NCBI RefSeq assembly: GCF_029623755.1
Contig: NZ_CP121106.1
Coordinates: forward strand, 2,112,352 to 2,176,351
Direction of reading: 5' to 3'
Length of the DNA: 64,000 nt
Source: Altererythrobacter sp. CAU 1644
GTDB lineage: Bacteria; Pseudomonadota; Alphaproteobacteria; Sphingomonadales; Sphingomonadaceae
Both the position numbers and the translations under genes were made by a program. Of the stretch, positions 40,412 to 49,009 are shown one piece after another (position 1 is the first letter of the stretch; the number at the start of each line of letters is the position of its first letter). Under the pieces are notes generated by a model, which ran no database searches, was not told the DNA's origin, and saw only the letters and a program-made list of their open reading frames with translations.

Positions 40412-41155
40412 ATGACATATTGTGTGGGAATGATCGTCGATCGCGGGATCGTGTTGATGAGCGACACGCGCACCAATTCGGGCGTCGACAACATCTCTGT
40501 CTTCAAGAAGATGTTTCATTGGAGCGTGCCGGGCGAACGGATGATCGCGGTCATGACAGCCGGCAATCTCGCCACCACACAGGCGGTCGTGAGCCAGCTC
40601 GAGGAACGGGCCAAGGTTCCCGACGAACGCGACAACTCGCTGCTTACCGCGCCAAGCATGTTTCAGGTCGCTACCGACATCGGGCGGCTGCTGCGCAAGA
40701 CCATTGCCGAACGCCAGAACGCCAATGGAGAGAAGGGCAAGGGACGCTTTACCGCTTCGATCATCGTCGCGGGGCAGATTGCCGGCATGGAGCCCCGCCT
40801 GTTCATGGTCTATCCCGAGGGCAATTTTATCGAGGCCAGCCACGACACGCCCTTCTTCCAGATCGGCGAGACCAAGTACGGGCGCCCGATCCTGATCCGC
40901 GGTTACGACCGCGAGATGAGTTTCGAAGATACGGTGAAGCTGCTGATGGTATCGTTCGATTCCACGCTCAAGGCCAACCTCTCGGTCGGGCTGCCGCTCG
41001 ACGTCATGGTGATCGGGCGGGACGAGTTTGCGCCGATCCACCAGCATCGCGTCATGCATGACGATCCCTATTTCCAGGCGATATCGTCTGGTTGGGGCGA
41101 TGCGCTGAAGAACGCTTTTCACTCGCTTCCCGACTACACTTTCTATTCGGAATAG
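40412..41155 (+). CDS. Anbu (ancestral beta-subunit) proteasome-type peptidase
   Basis: 247 aa Ntn-hydrolase. MTYCVGMIVDRGIVLMSDTRTNSG begins the protein; removal of Met would expose Thr as nucleophile. SDTR (17-20) and Lys in VFKKMFHW fit the proteasome beta-subunit triad. The Anbu-specific features are MTAGNLATTQAVVSQLE, LFMVYPEGNFIEASHDTPFFQIGETKYG and a long C-terminus (AFHSLPDYTFYSE). Family structures are spiral or lock-washer assemblies, not closed rings. It ends a coupled run with ATP-grasp, alpha-E and transglutaminase genes. The protein substrate is unknown. Confidence 0.94.
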   Translation: MTYCVGMIVDRGIVLMSDTRTNSGVDNISVFKKMFHWSVPGERMIAVMTAGNLATTQAVVSQLEERAKVPDERDNSLLTAPSMFQVATDIGRLLRKTIAERQNANGEKGKGRFTASIIVAGQIAGMEPRLFMVYPEGNFIEASHDTPFFQIGETKYGRPILIRGYDREMSFEDTVKLLMVSFDSTLKANLSVGLPLDVMVIGRDEFAPIHQHRVMHDDPYFQAISSGWGDALKNAFHSLPDYTFYSE

Positions 41156-41227
41156 CCGCAGAGCGGGTCAATAAGCGGTTTCCCGCAGGGGGGATTGCGT
41201 AATACTGGTTCGTTTCGGAGGTAAAAT

Positions 41228-41257
41228 TTGGCGCTATTTCACTAGTAACTGCGCCAA
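41228..41257. promoter_or_regulatory. Inverted repeat TTGGCGC...GCGCCAA upstream of the LuxR-type regulator
   Basis: Seven complementary bases (41228-41234 and 41251-41257) are separated by 16 AT-rich bases, about 80 bp before the regulator's start. Also nearby, GCTCCAATAC and GCTCCAGTAC repeat in tandem. A candidate operator, possibly self-regulatory. Confidence 0.3.
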
Positions 41258-41332
41258 TAATTACTCAAATATTGCTCCAATACGGCTCCAGTACAGCGTG
41301 AAAGCCGGAACCAAAGTGGGCAGGCTTTGCCC

Positions 41333-41962
41333 ATGACACGCAAGGCCACTCTTCACTTCATCGACAGTTCCAGCCGCACACGGGCGGAACTGGCAAGGGC
41401 AGGGTTTGATCTCGGGCACCATGCCGAGGTCTATGGGGACATCGGCGAGTTGTCGGTCCATCCGCCCCGCGTTGGTATCATCGTCGCCCGCGACGCGGTG
41501 GAGGAAGGCGGGGTCGCGATGACGCTTGAGCGGCTCGGAAGACTGGGGATCTGGCTGCCGCTGATCGCCTTCGATGCGCAGCCGCGGCCGGGCAGGATCG
41601 TGGAAGCGATCAAGTCTGGCGCGCTCGATTACCTGTCACTGCCGCTCGATCCGGAAAAGTTCGCCCGTTGCCTCGCTCGTATCGAGGGAGAAGCCGAGGT
41701 GTTCGGCGAGGCGCGCAAGCGCATGATCGAGGCGCGCAATCGCATCTCCAACCTGTCACGGCGCGAGCGCGAAGTGCTCGATTGGCTCGCAGAGGGCAGC
41801 AGCAACAAGGTTATCGCGCGCGAGCTCGAAATCAGCCCGCGGACGGTGGAGATCCATCGCGCCAACATGATGTCCAAGCTCGGCGCGCGGCACGCGGCAG
41901 AGGCGGTAAGGTTGAAACTGGAGGCGCAGATGGAACCGCGCATGGAGATAAGGGCGGTCTGA
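41333..41962 (+). CDS. LuxR/FixJ-type response regulator with an atypical receiver
   Basis: 209 aa from ATG 41333 (MTRKATLHFIDSSSR). The N-terminal part (about 5-118) has the receiver fold but lacks clear hallmarks: the acidic pair is reduced to IDSSS, the phospho-Asp region reads IIVARDAVEEGG (Asp54 may be shifted), the switch Thr region is LIAFDAQ and the Lys is replaced in LSLPLDPE. The C-terminal LuxR HTH (about 140-200) is intact: LSRREREVLDWLAEGSSNKVIARELEISPRTVEIHRANMMSKL, quoted by its ends. It may respond without phosphorylation. It follows the Anbu gene by 177 bp on the same strand. Confidence 0.85.
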   Translation: MTRKATLHFIDSSSRTRAELARAGFDLGHHAEVYGDIGELSVHPPRVGIIVARDAVEEGGVAMTLERLGRLGIWLPLIAFDAQPRPGRIVEAIKSGALDYLSLPLDPEKFARCLARIEGEAEVFGEARKRMIEARNRISNLSRREREVLDWLAEGSSNKVIARELEISPRTVEIHRANMMSKLGARHAAEAVRLKLEAQMEPRMEIRAV

Positions 41963-42012
41963 CCGCGGCTCGGCAGCAGCCGGGTTTGTCGCAGTTCGTC
42001 AGGGCCCTTCGG

Positions 42013-42687
42013 TCAGCGGCAGAACCGCCCGTCACCATGTTCCAGATGAAAATGGTCGCGATGCGCCGCGTTGTAATCGGGGCCGAGCACGGTGCCGAAG
42101 CGCTTGCAGGCGCTCTGGTGGACCACACGCAGGAACTCGCGCTCTTTCGCGCTGCCCTCGCTCCAATCCGACTTCACCTCGATCCGCTGCCCATCTTCGA
42201 GCACAAAGGCGGCGACGTCGATTGCGGCGGCTTGCGAATGCGCCGAGCGACGCGAGGTTCCGGCGACGTTGCGACACGAATAGCTGCCCATGGTCTCTAT
42301 TCTTGCAAGCGGGCTGCCGAGTATCTGGCGCGCTGCGCGATCGACCCCGAAGCGAGCCCAGCCCGACAGGGTTTGCGCAGTCGGGCAGGTGACCGGGCCG
42401 ATATTGCTCAATCCGAATTGCCCGCGGTCTCCTTGGAGCGCGGACAACTGGACCGAATTCACCGCTTGGCATCCCGCTCCGTAGTAGCGGTCGGGGAGGG
42501 GAGAGAAACGGCTGCCCGTTTCACCCAATCCCGCGAGGCACATCTGCGCTTCCTTGGTGACTGCAACCGGCGCAGGCGCCGATACGGGAGCGCTCGAGCG
42601 ACGTGTCGGCTGCGAGTCCCCGGCAGGGACCATCCCGCAGCCGGTCAGGCCGAGAAGGGCACAAATCAGGATCGCGCGCGTGTTCAT
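42013..42687 (-). CDS. Extensin-like lipoprotein (M15-like zinc domain)
   Basis: 224 aa with lipobox LTG-Cys (LLGLTGCGMV). After a Ser/Ala/Pro-rich linker the extensin-like C-terminal domain has CQAVNSVQL, GPVTCPTAQTL and ETMGSYSCRNVAG. The zinc motif of D-Ala-D-Ala carboxypeptidase-type enzymes is seen: His150 and Asp157 (HSQAAAID) and HFH at 212-214. It probably acts on or binds peptidoglycan at the outer membrane. A CtrA-like site lies 25 bp upstream, which suggests cell-cycle control. Confidence 0.88.
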   Translation of the reverse strand: MNTRAILICALLGLTGCGMVPAGDSQPTRRSSAPVSAPAPVAVTKEAQMCLAGLGETGSRFSPLPDRYYGAGCQAVNSVQLSALQGDRGQFGLSNIGPVTCPTAQTLSGWARFGVDRAARQILGSPLARIETMGSYSCRNVAGTSRRSAHSQAAAIDVAAFVLEDGQRIEVKSDWSEGSAKEREFLRVVHQSACKRFGTVLGPDYNAAHRDHFHLEHGDGRFCR

Positions 42688-42711
42688 GGCGGCGAGCCTG
42701 CAATATTATGG

Positions 42712-42727
42712 TTAACGAAATCCTAAC
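42712..42727. promoter_or_regulatory. Candidate CtrA site TTAA-N7-CTAAC upstream of the extensin gene
   Basis: TTAA (42712-42715), CGAAATC, CTAAC (42723-42727). The CtrA consensus is TTAA-N7-TTAAC, so only one base differs. It is 25-40 bases before the minus-strand start at 42687. Confidence 0.45.
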
Positions 42728-42792
42728 ATCGCCGCAGGTGCGCCTGGCATGAGACGCGTCGTGGGCCCCGGGCGACCGGCCGACTGTAGCGC

Positions 42793-43170
42793 CTAGCTGG
42801 GCAGTTCTTCGGCAACCTGCTCCCACAGTTCGATCTTCACACCATCCGGGTCGAGCACCCAGGCAAACTTGCCATAGCCTTCGTCGGCGGTGTCGAGCAC
42901 TTCGACGTCCTTTGCGCGCAAGCCCTCAACGAAGCCGTCGAGATCGTCGACGCGCAGGTTGATCATGAAATGCGGATTGCCGGGCTTGAGATATTGCGCA
43001 TCAGTAAAGTGGCTGATCAGCGAATAGGGGTTGGGTTTGGTTTCTTCCGACCACGGCAACTGGGGTCCATATGCGCCATCGATGCCTAGCTTGTCGCGAT
43101 ACCAGGCGCGCGTCGCCTCGGGATCCTTGACCACGTAGAACACTCCGCCGAGCCCGGTTATCTTGGCCAT
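42793..43170 (-). CDS. VOC-family protein (glyoxalase/dioxygenase superfamily)
   Basis: 125 aa from MAKITGLGGVFYVVKDPEATRAWYRDKLGI, with GGAGG 5 bases upstream. Two beta-alpha-beta-beta-beta modules are visible; metal-site positions appear in PHFMINLRVDDLDGFVE and AWVLDPDGVKIELWEQ (Glu near the end). It may be a glyoxalase-like isomerase or a resistance protein; the substrate is unknown. Stands alone. Confidence 0.88.
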   Translation of the reverse strand: MAKITGLGGVFYVVKDPEATRAWYRDKLGIDGAYGPQLPWSEETKPNPYSLISHFTDAQYLKPGNPHFMINLRVDDLDGFVEGLRAKDVEVLDTADEGYGKFAWVLDPDGVKIELWEQVAEELPS

Positions 43171-43562
43171 TCGAACCTCCACCAATCTGCGAATGCGCGA
43201 CCACGCTACTGCGCGATAGAGGTCTTGGCAAAGGCAATGTCCGCGCCGCGAAAGAGAATCGAGTTCGCCCCGATTCGACGCGCCGGGGCCCTCCACCAAG
43301 CGAAAAACGGCGCCCGAGGATGTAAAATTTTATCACCCCGGAAAGCGGGCTCAATCCGTTAACCAACAGTCGGTCGGAAGTGCGGGTCACGCAGCAATCC
43401 CGCCTGTTTCGCGCCTGACGATGGTTAACCAGGCGCTACGAAAATACGCGGCCGAAAAAATCGGCTCCGCGCGACCCGAATCGCGCGTTTCCGCGGGCTG
43501 CAGTCCTTTACAGGCTGGTAAGACTAAATCGCTAACTCGCGGGCAGTTCCGGAGTTCTAGAT
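43171..43562. promoter_or_regulatory. Upstream region of the tad-type cluster, with CtrA half-sites
   Basis: 392 bases without a gene, between the VOC start and the TadG-like gene. It includes TTAACCAA (43359-43366) and, reversed, TTAACCAT (43421-43428), the CtrA half-site. The AT-rich ATGTAAAATTTTATC stretch (43320-43334) may hold a promoter. Confidence 0.4.
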
Positions 43563-45110
43563 ATGAGCCAGTTCCTACGCAATCTCGCCCGCGATACTGC
43601 AGGCAACGCGTTGATGATGTTCGCCGCAGCCCTCGTGCCGATCCTGTTGATGATCGGCAGCGGGCTCGATGCGTCCATCACCTACATGGCGCGCAACAAG
43701 ATGCAGAACGCTTGCGACGCTGGCGCATTGGCCGGGCGACTGGCCATGATCGGCACCAGCTGGACGACGGATACCGAGGCCGAGGCCCGCAAGTTCTTCA
43801 ACTTCAACTTCCCGGCTGGCACCAACGGGGTCGATAACGTCCAGTTTTCGATCGACCAGGACCCCAATGACCCGACCATGTTGATTGGGAGCGCAACCGG
43901 AACCGTGCCCACCACTATTATGTATATGGTCGGATACGATTCCATCGACATCTCGGTCGCCTGCGATGCCACGCGCGATCTCGGTCACAATGACGTGATG
44001 CTGGTGCTCGACGTGACCAGTTCGATGCTCAACGAACCGTCGACCGGGGGCGGCGTGCCCAAGATCGACCTGCTGCGCGAGGGCGTGATGGGCCTTTATC
44101 GTGCGCTCGATACCGGGACTGGCGGCTCGATTACGCGGTACGGCTTCGTCCCGTTTTCGCAAACGGTCAATGTCGCTCGCAACCTGTCCAACCAGGATAT
44201 CGTTCGCCCGCAATATTTTGTCGACTTGAACATGCAGACCTGCACCAAGTCGAAGGGTGTCACCACCTGCACCACGACGCCGGTCGGCCGTAGGTTGGTG
44301 GGACCGAAAGACTCCTACTACAACAACGGCCAGAACGGCGCTGCCAACGAGAACGCGATCATCCAGGGCTTCCGCACCAGCGGCAATGGCTGCATCGAGG
44401 AACGCCCGACCGTCGGCACCTCCTATAATGACGGCCAGTTCACCATCACCACCATGATGACGCTGGACGACATCAACGAAACGCCCGGCAACGCGGTGGA
44501 CGTCGACAAGCAGTTCGGCCGGTACGAGCCGGTGACGATGGAAGGCGAGTGGTGGGACGCTTGCGTATCGGAAGCCAAGTCCTTTGCGACCTACGACTCT
44601 GAAAGCGCCTTTGAGACTGCGGTCGACGAGGCAACCGCCCGGGTCGTCGGCGGTACCTACTCGGATATCGGCATGCTGTGGGGTCTGCGCTTCTCGTCGC
44701 GCGACGGCTTCCTGGCCGCGACCAATCCCAAAGAGGTCGATGATATCCCGATCAACGTGCACATCATCTACTTCACCGATGGCTACACCTACGGCACCAA
44801 CATGCACTACTCGTCGTTCGGGCTCGAGCGCTACCAGAACCGGCTGTTGGGTAGCGGCGTCTATGCCGACAATGCCGGGGCGTCCGTCGAGACCACCGCA
44901 AACCATCGCGAGCGGTTCCGCAACCTCTGCACGCTGGCGAAATCGATGGGCATCACCGTATGGGTCGTGACGCTGGACGTTCCGACCAACGCCGACCACC
45001 TGAATTGCGCCACCAGCTCCTCGCACTTCTTCGAGAGCGACGGGACCGATCTTGAGGATAAATTCACCTCGATCGGCCAGGGTATCGGCAATCTGAGGCT
45101 CACGAAATGA
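43563..45110 (+). CDS. TadG-like pilus-assembly protein with a VWA domain
   Basis: 515 aa. The N-terminal TadG membrane segment (about 17-42) GNALMMFAAALVPILLMIGSGLDASITYMARNKMQNACDAGAL, quoted by its ends, is diagnostic. A long periplasmic region follows, with a VWA domain whose MIDAS-like motif reads VMLVLDVTSSMLNEPS, then EGVMGLYRALD and VHIIYFTDGYTYG. Cys pairs (CTKSKGVTTCTT) are frequent. It is thought to organise Flp/Tad pili at the envelope. The next two genes overlap it. No tadA, cpaB, cpaC or flp gene is in the window. Confidence 0.9.
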   Translation: MSQFLRNLARDTAGNALMMFAAALVPILLMIGSGLDASITYMARNKMQNACDAGALAGRLAMIGTSWTTDTEAEARKFFNFNFPAGTNGVDNVQFSIDQDPNDPTMLIGSATGTVPTTIMYMVGYDSIDISVACDATRDLGHNDVMLVLDVTSSMLNEPSTGGGVPKIDLLREGVMGLYRALDTGTGGSITRYGFVPFSQTVNVARNLSNQDIVRPQYFVDLNMQTCTKSKGVTTCTTTPVGRRLVGPKDSYYNNGQNGAANENAIIQGFRTSGNGCIEERPTVGTSYNDGQFTITTMMTLDDINETPGNAVDVDKQFGRYEPVTMEGEWWDACVSEAKSFATYDSESAFETAVDEATARVVGGTYSDIGMLWGLRFSSRDGFLAATNPKEVDDIPINVHIIYFTDGYTYGTNMHYSSFGLERYQNRLLGSGVYADNAGASVETTANHRERFRNLCTLAKSMGITVWVVTLDVPTNADHLNCATSSSHFFESDGTDLEDKFTSIGQGIGNLRLTK

Positions 45111-45739
45111 CCGGTAAAGACCACCTGCTAGCCCGGTTCGCGAAGGACGAGAGCGGCGCCACGATCGTCGAGTTTGCGCTGCTTTCGATCCCGCTGATGG
45201 CAATCATCCTGGGCGGCGTCGACCTGGGATACCAGCAGTACACGCGCAGCCTGATGCAGGGCGCGCTCAATGACGCGGCTCGTCTCGCGGCGGTGGAGGA
45301 TCCCCAGCTTGCCTACAAGGGCGACACGGTCGAGGAGCAGGTCGCAAACCTTGTGCGCGAAATCGCTGGTACGATCGCGCGCGACGCCGACATCCAGGTT
45401 TCCCAGAAAAGCTACTTCGATTTCTCGGATATCGGCAATCCGGAAACTTTGATGTCCGATTTCAACGGCAATGGCCAGTTCGATGAGGAAGATGGCGACT
45501 GCTGGGAAGATCTCAACGACAATGGCGAGTTCGATACGGACTCGGGCACGTCGGGGATCGGCGGGGCCAATGACGTCGTGTTCTATACTGCCGACATCAG
45601 CATGCCGCGCCTCGTTCCGCTGCACAAATTCGTCAGCGTGTCGGAGAAGATCGAGATGGAGCTCGAGACGGCAATCCGCAACCAGCCTTATTCCAATCAG
45701 GGTACGCCGGCAGTCCTGTGCGCGGTGCCGACGCCATGA
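45107..45739 (+). CDS. TadE-family pseudopilin-like protein with EF-hand-like loops
   Basis: 210 aa; ATG overlaps the TadG-like stop (ATGA). The TadE motif is in RFAKDESGATIVEFALLSIPLMAIILGGVDLGYQ, a pilin-like signal with the Glu at +5-type position before a membrane helix. A later loop has two EF-hand/dockerin-like segments, DFNGNGQFDEED and DLNDNGEFDTDS (about 122-155), with the usual D/N at positions 1, 3, 5 and 9. They may bind calcium. A beta-rich C-terminus closes the protein. Confidence 0.9.
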   Translation: MTGKDHLLARFAKDESGATIVEFALLSIPLMAIILGGVDLGYQQYTRSLMQGALNDAARLAAVEDPQLAYKGDTVEEQVANLVREIAGTIARDADIQVSQKSYFDFSDIGNPETLMSDFNGNGQFDEEDGDCWEDLNDNGEFDTDSGTSGIGGANDVVFYTADISMPRLVPLHKFVSVSEKIEMELETAIRNQPYSNQGTPAVLCAVPTP

Positions 45740-46374
45740 TCGCGCGGGCAAGACACCTCCTGCGTCGTATCTGGCGCGAAGACAGCGGCGTTGCCTTTAT
45801 CGAATTCGCCTATGCTGCCCCGGTATTCCTCGTCCTGATCCTCGTCGGGATCGAGACAGCCAATCTCGCGCTGGCGCACCTTCGTGTAAGCCATCTTGCC
45901 ATGACAGTGGCCGACAATGCCGGCCGAACCACCTCCGGGGTCGACGAGGCGCACGTCTATGAAGTTTTCGCCGGGGCCGGGGTCATTGGATCCGGCATCG
46001 AATTCGAGGAAAACGGACGGCTTGTCCTGTCGTCGCTGGAACATAATGGTCGCAACGGCGGCAACGAAGGACAGACGATCGTTTGGCAGCGTTGCTGGGG
46101 CGACCTCGATATCGATCCGGCTTATGGCGTGCAGGGGGACGGGGCGGACGATGACTCATTGCCCGACGGTCTGGGTGAACCCGGAAATCAGATCATGGCG
46201 CTGCCGGACACTGCGGTGATGTTCGTCGAGGCGACCTATGACTACCAGCCGATTGTCGGGACGGGCTGGTTCACGCCTCCCCAGATCCGCTACGAAAGCG
46301 CGTTCAACGTCCGCGGCCGGATGAACAACAATATCACCAACACGCAGAGCCTGACGCAGCTGACCTGCGATTGA
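45736..46374 (+). CDS. TadE/TadF-family pseudopilin-like protein
   Basis: 212 aa from ATG 45736, overlapping the preceding TadE stop. REDSGVAFIEFAYAAPVFLVLILVGIE carries the TadE-type hydrophobic segment with the diagnostic Glu. A periplasmic part follows with a possible Ca-binding acidic stretch GDGADDDSLPDGLGEPG and two cysteines (WQRCWGD and the terminal QLTCD). It completes a coupled trio of TadG, TadE and TadF-like proteins. It ends 22 bp from a convergent gene. Confidence 0.88.
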   Translation: MIARARHLLRRIWREDSGVAFIEFAYAAPVFLVLILVGIETANLALAHLRVSHLAMTVADNAGRTTSGVDEAHVYEVFAGAGVIGSGIEFEENGRLVLSSLEHNGRNGGNEGQTIVWQRCWGDLDIDPAYGVQGDGADDDSLPDGLGEPGNQIMALPDTAVMFVEATYDYQPIVGTGWFTPPQIRYESAFNVRGRMNNNITNTQSLTQLTCD

Positions 46375-46396
46375 GCGGACTACCGGTCGAGAGTCG

Positions 46397-46873
46397 TCAG
46401 AGCTTCAGCAAATAGCTGTGCTCGCCATCGAGCACGCGCTCGCCGTGCTGATTCTCGACGGTCGCTCGCATCTTCACCACCCCGGTCGTGCGTTGCGGCG
46501 TCAGTTCGGTGATCTCGAGGCACGGATAGAGCGTGTCGCCCGGATAGGCGTGCTTGAGAATCTTCGCGCTGACCTCGATCATGCCGATCAGCGCTTCGCC
46601 GACCAAATGCGGGAACGTTCCGGCGCCAGCCGCCGTAAAGCAAAGCACTTGCAGCCCGTGGGCAAGCGGGCCCGGATGGCCCAGTGACCGGCAGTATTCG
46701 GCGTCGTAATGGATCGGGTGGTTGTCGAGACTGACCGCCTGGAACGCGGCGAAGTTGCCATCCCCCAGCGTGCGTGAGGGCAGCGGAAATCGCTCCCCCA
46801 CTTGCAGCTCGGCGAAACCACGCTGTGGTACGAGCCGGTGTGTGCCGTAAATCGGGGGAAGCTCGCCTGTCAT
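46397..46873 (-). CDS. MaoC-family dehydratase (hotdog fold)
   Basis: 158 aa. Typical MaoC segments are VGERFPLPSRTLGDGNFAAFQAVSLDNHPIHYDAEY, with the catalytic His/Asp region, then AHGLQVLCFTAAGAG, and the end VVKMRATVENQHGERVLDGEHSYLL. It probably hydrates an enoyl-CoA thioester or a similar acyl-CoA. The substrate is unknown and no other acyl-CoA gene is near. Convergent with the tad trio; 47 bp before the typA end. Confidence 0.85.
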   Translation of the reverse strand: MTGELPPIYGTHRLVPQRGFAELQVGERFPLPSRTLGDGNFAAFQAVSLDNHPIHYDAEYCRSLGHPGPLAHGLQVLCFTAAGAGTFPHLVGEALIGMIEVSAKILKHAYPGDTLYPCLEITELTPQRTTGVVKMRATVENQHGERVLDGEHSYLLKL

Positions 46874-46919
46874 CGCGCGAAGCTATCGCGGCGATGACAG
46901 GCTTACAAGCGCGCTGCGT

Positions 46920-48743
<1,824 letters not shown>

Positions 48744-49009
48744 AAGGGGCCTTGTAGATATGGGAGGGCGCCGCACATTGTTGCGTCGCACAATCGCGGG
48801 CGCGGTTAGCAGGGGTGGGCCGGATCGGCAAGCTTCGCGGCCCGAATTGAGGTGTGACGGTGTTGCAACAGGTGGGATTCGCCCACCCCTATGATTCCAT
48901 TGCACCTTGTGATGATTTCCCCCGCAGCCTATCCCAGCAGAGCTTTGTCGCGGACTTAAGGCACGTGGGGATGCTTCGGCGGCAAGTCACTATTTTGAGA
49001 GGAGTTTCC

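Noticed and set aside
43575..45203. A 542-codon open frame antisense to the TadG-like gene
   Set aside because: No domain and no ribosome-binding site; the opposite frame has TadG, VWA and membrane features.
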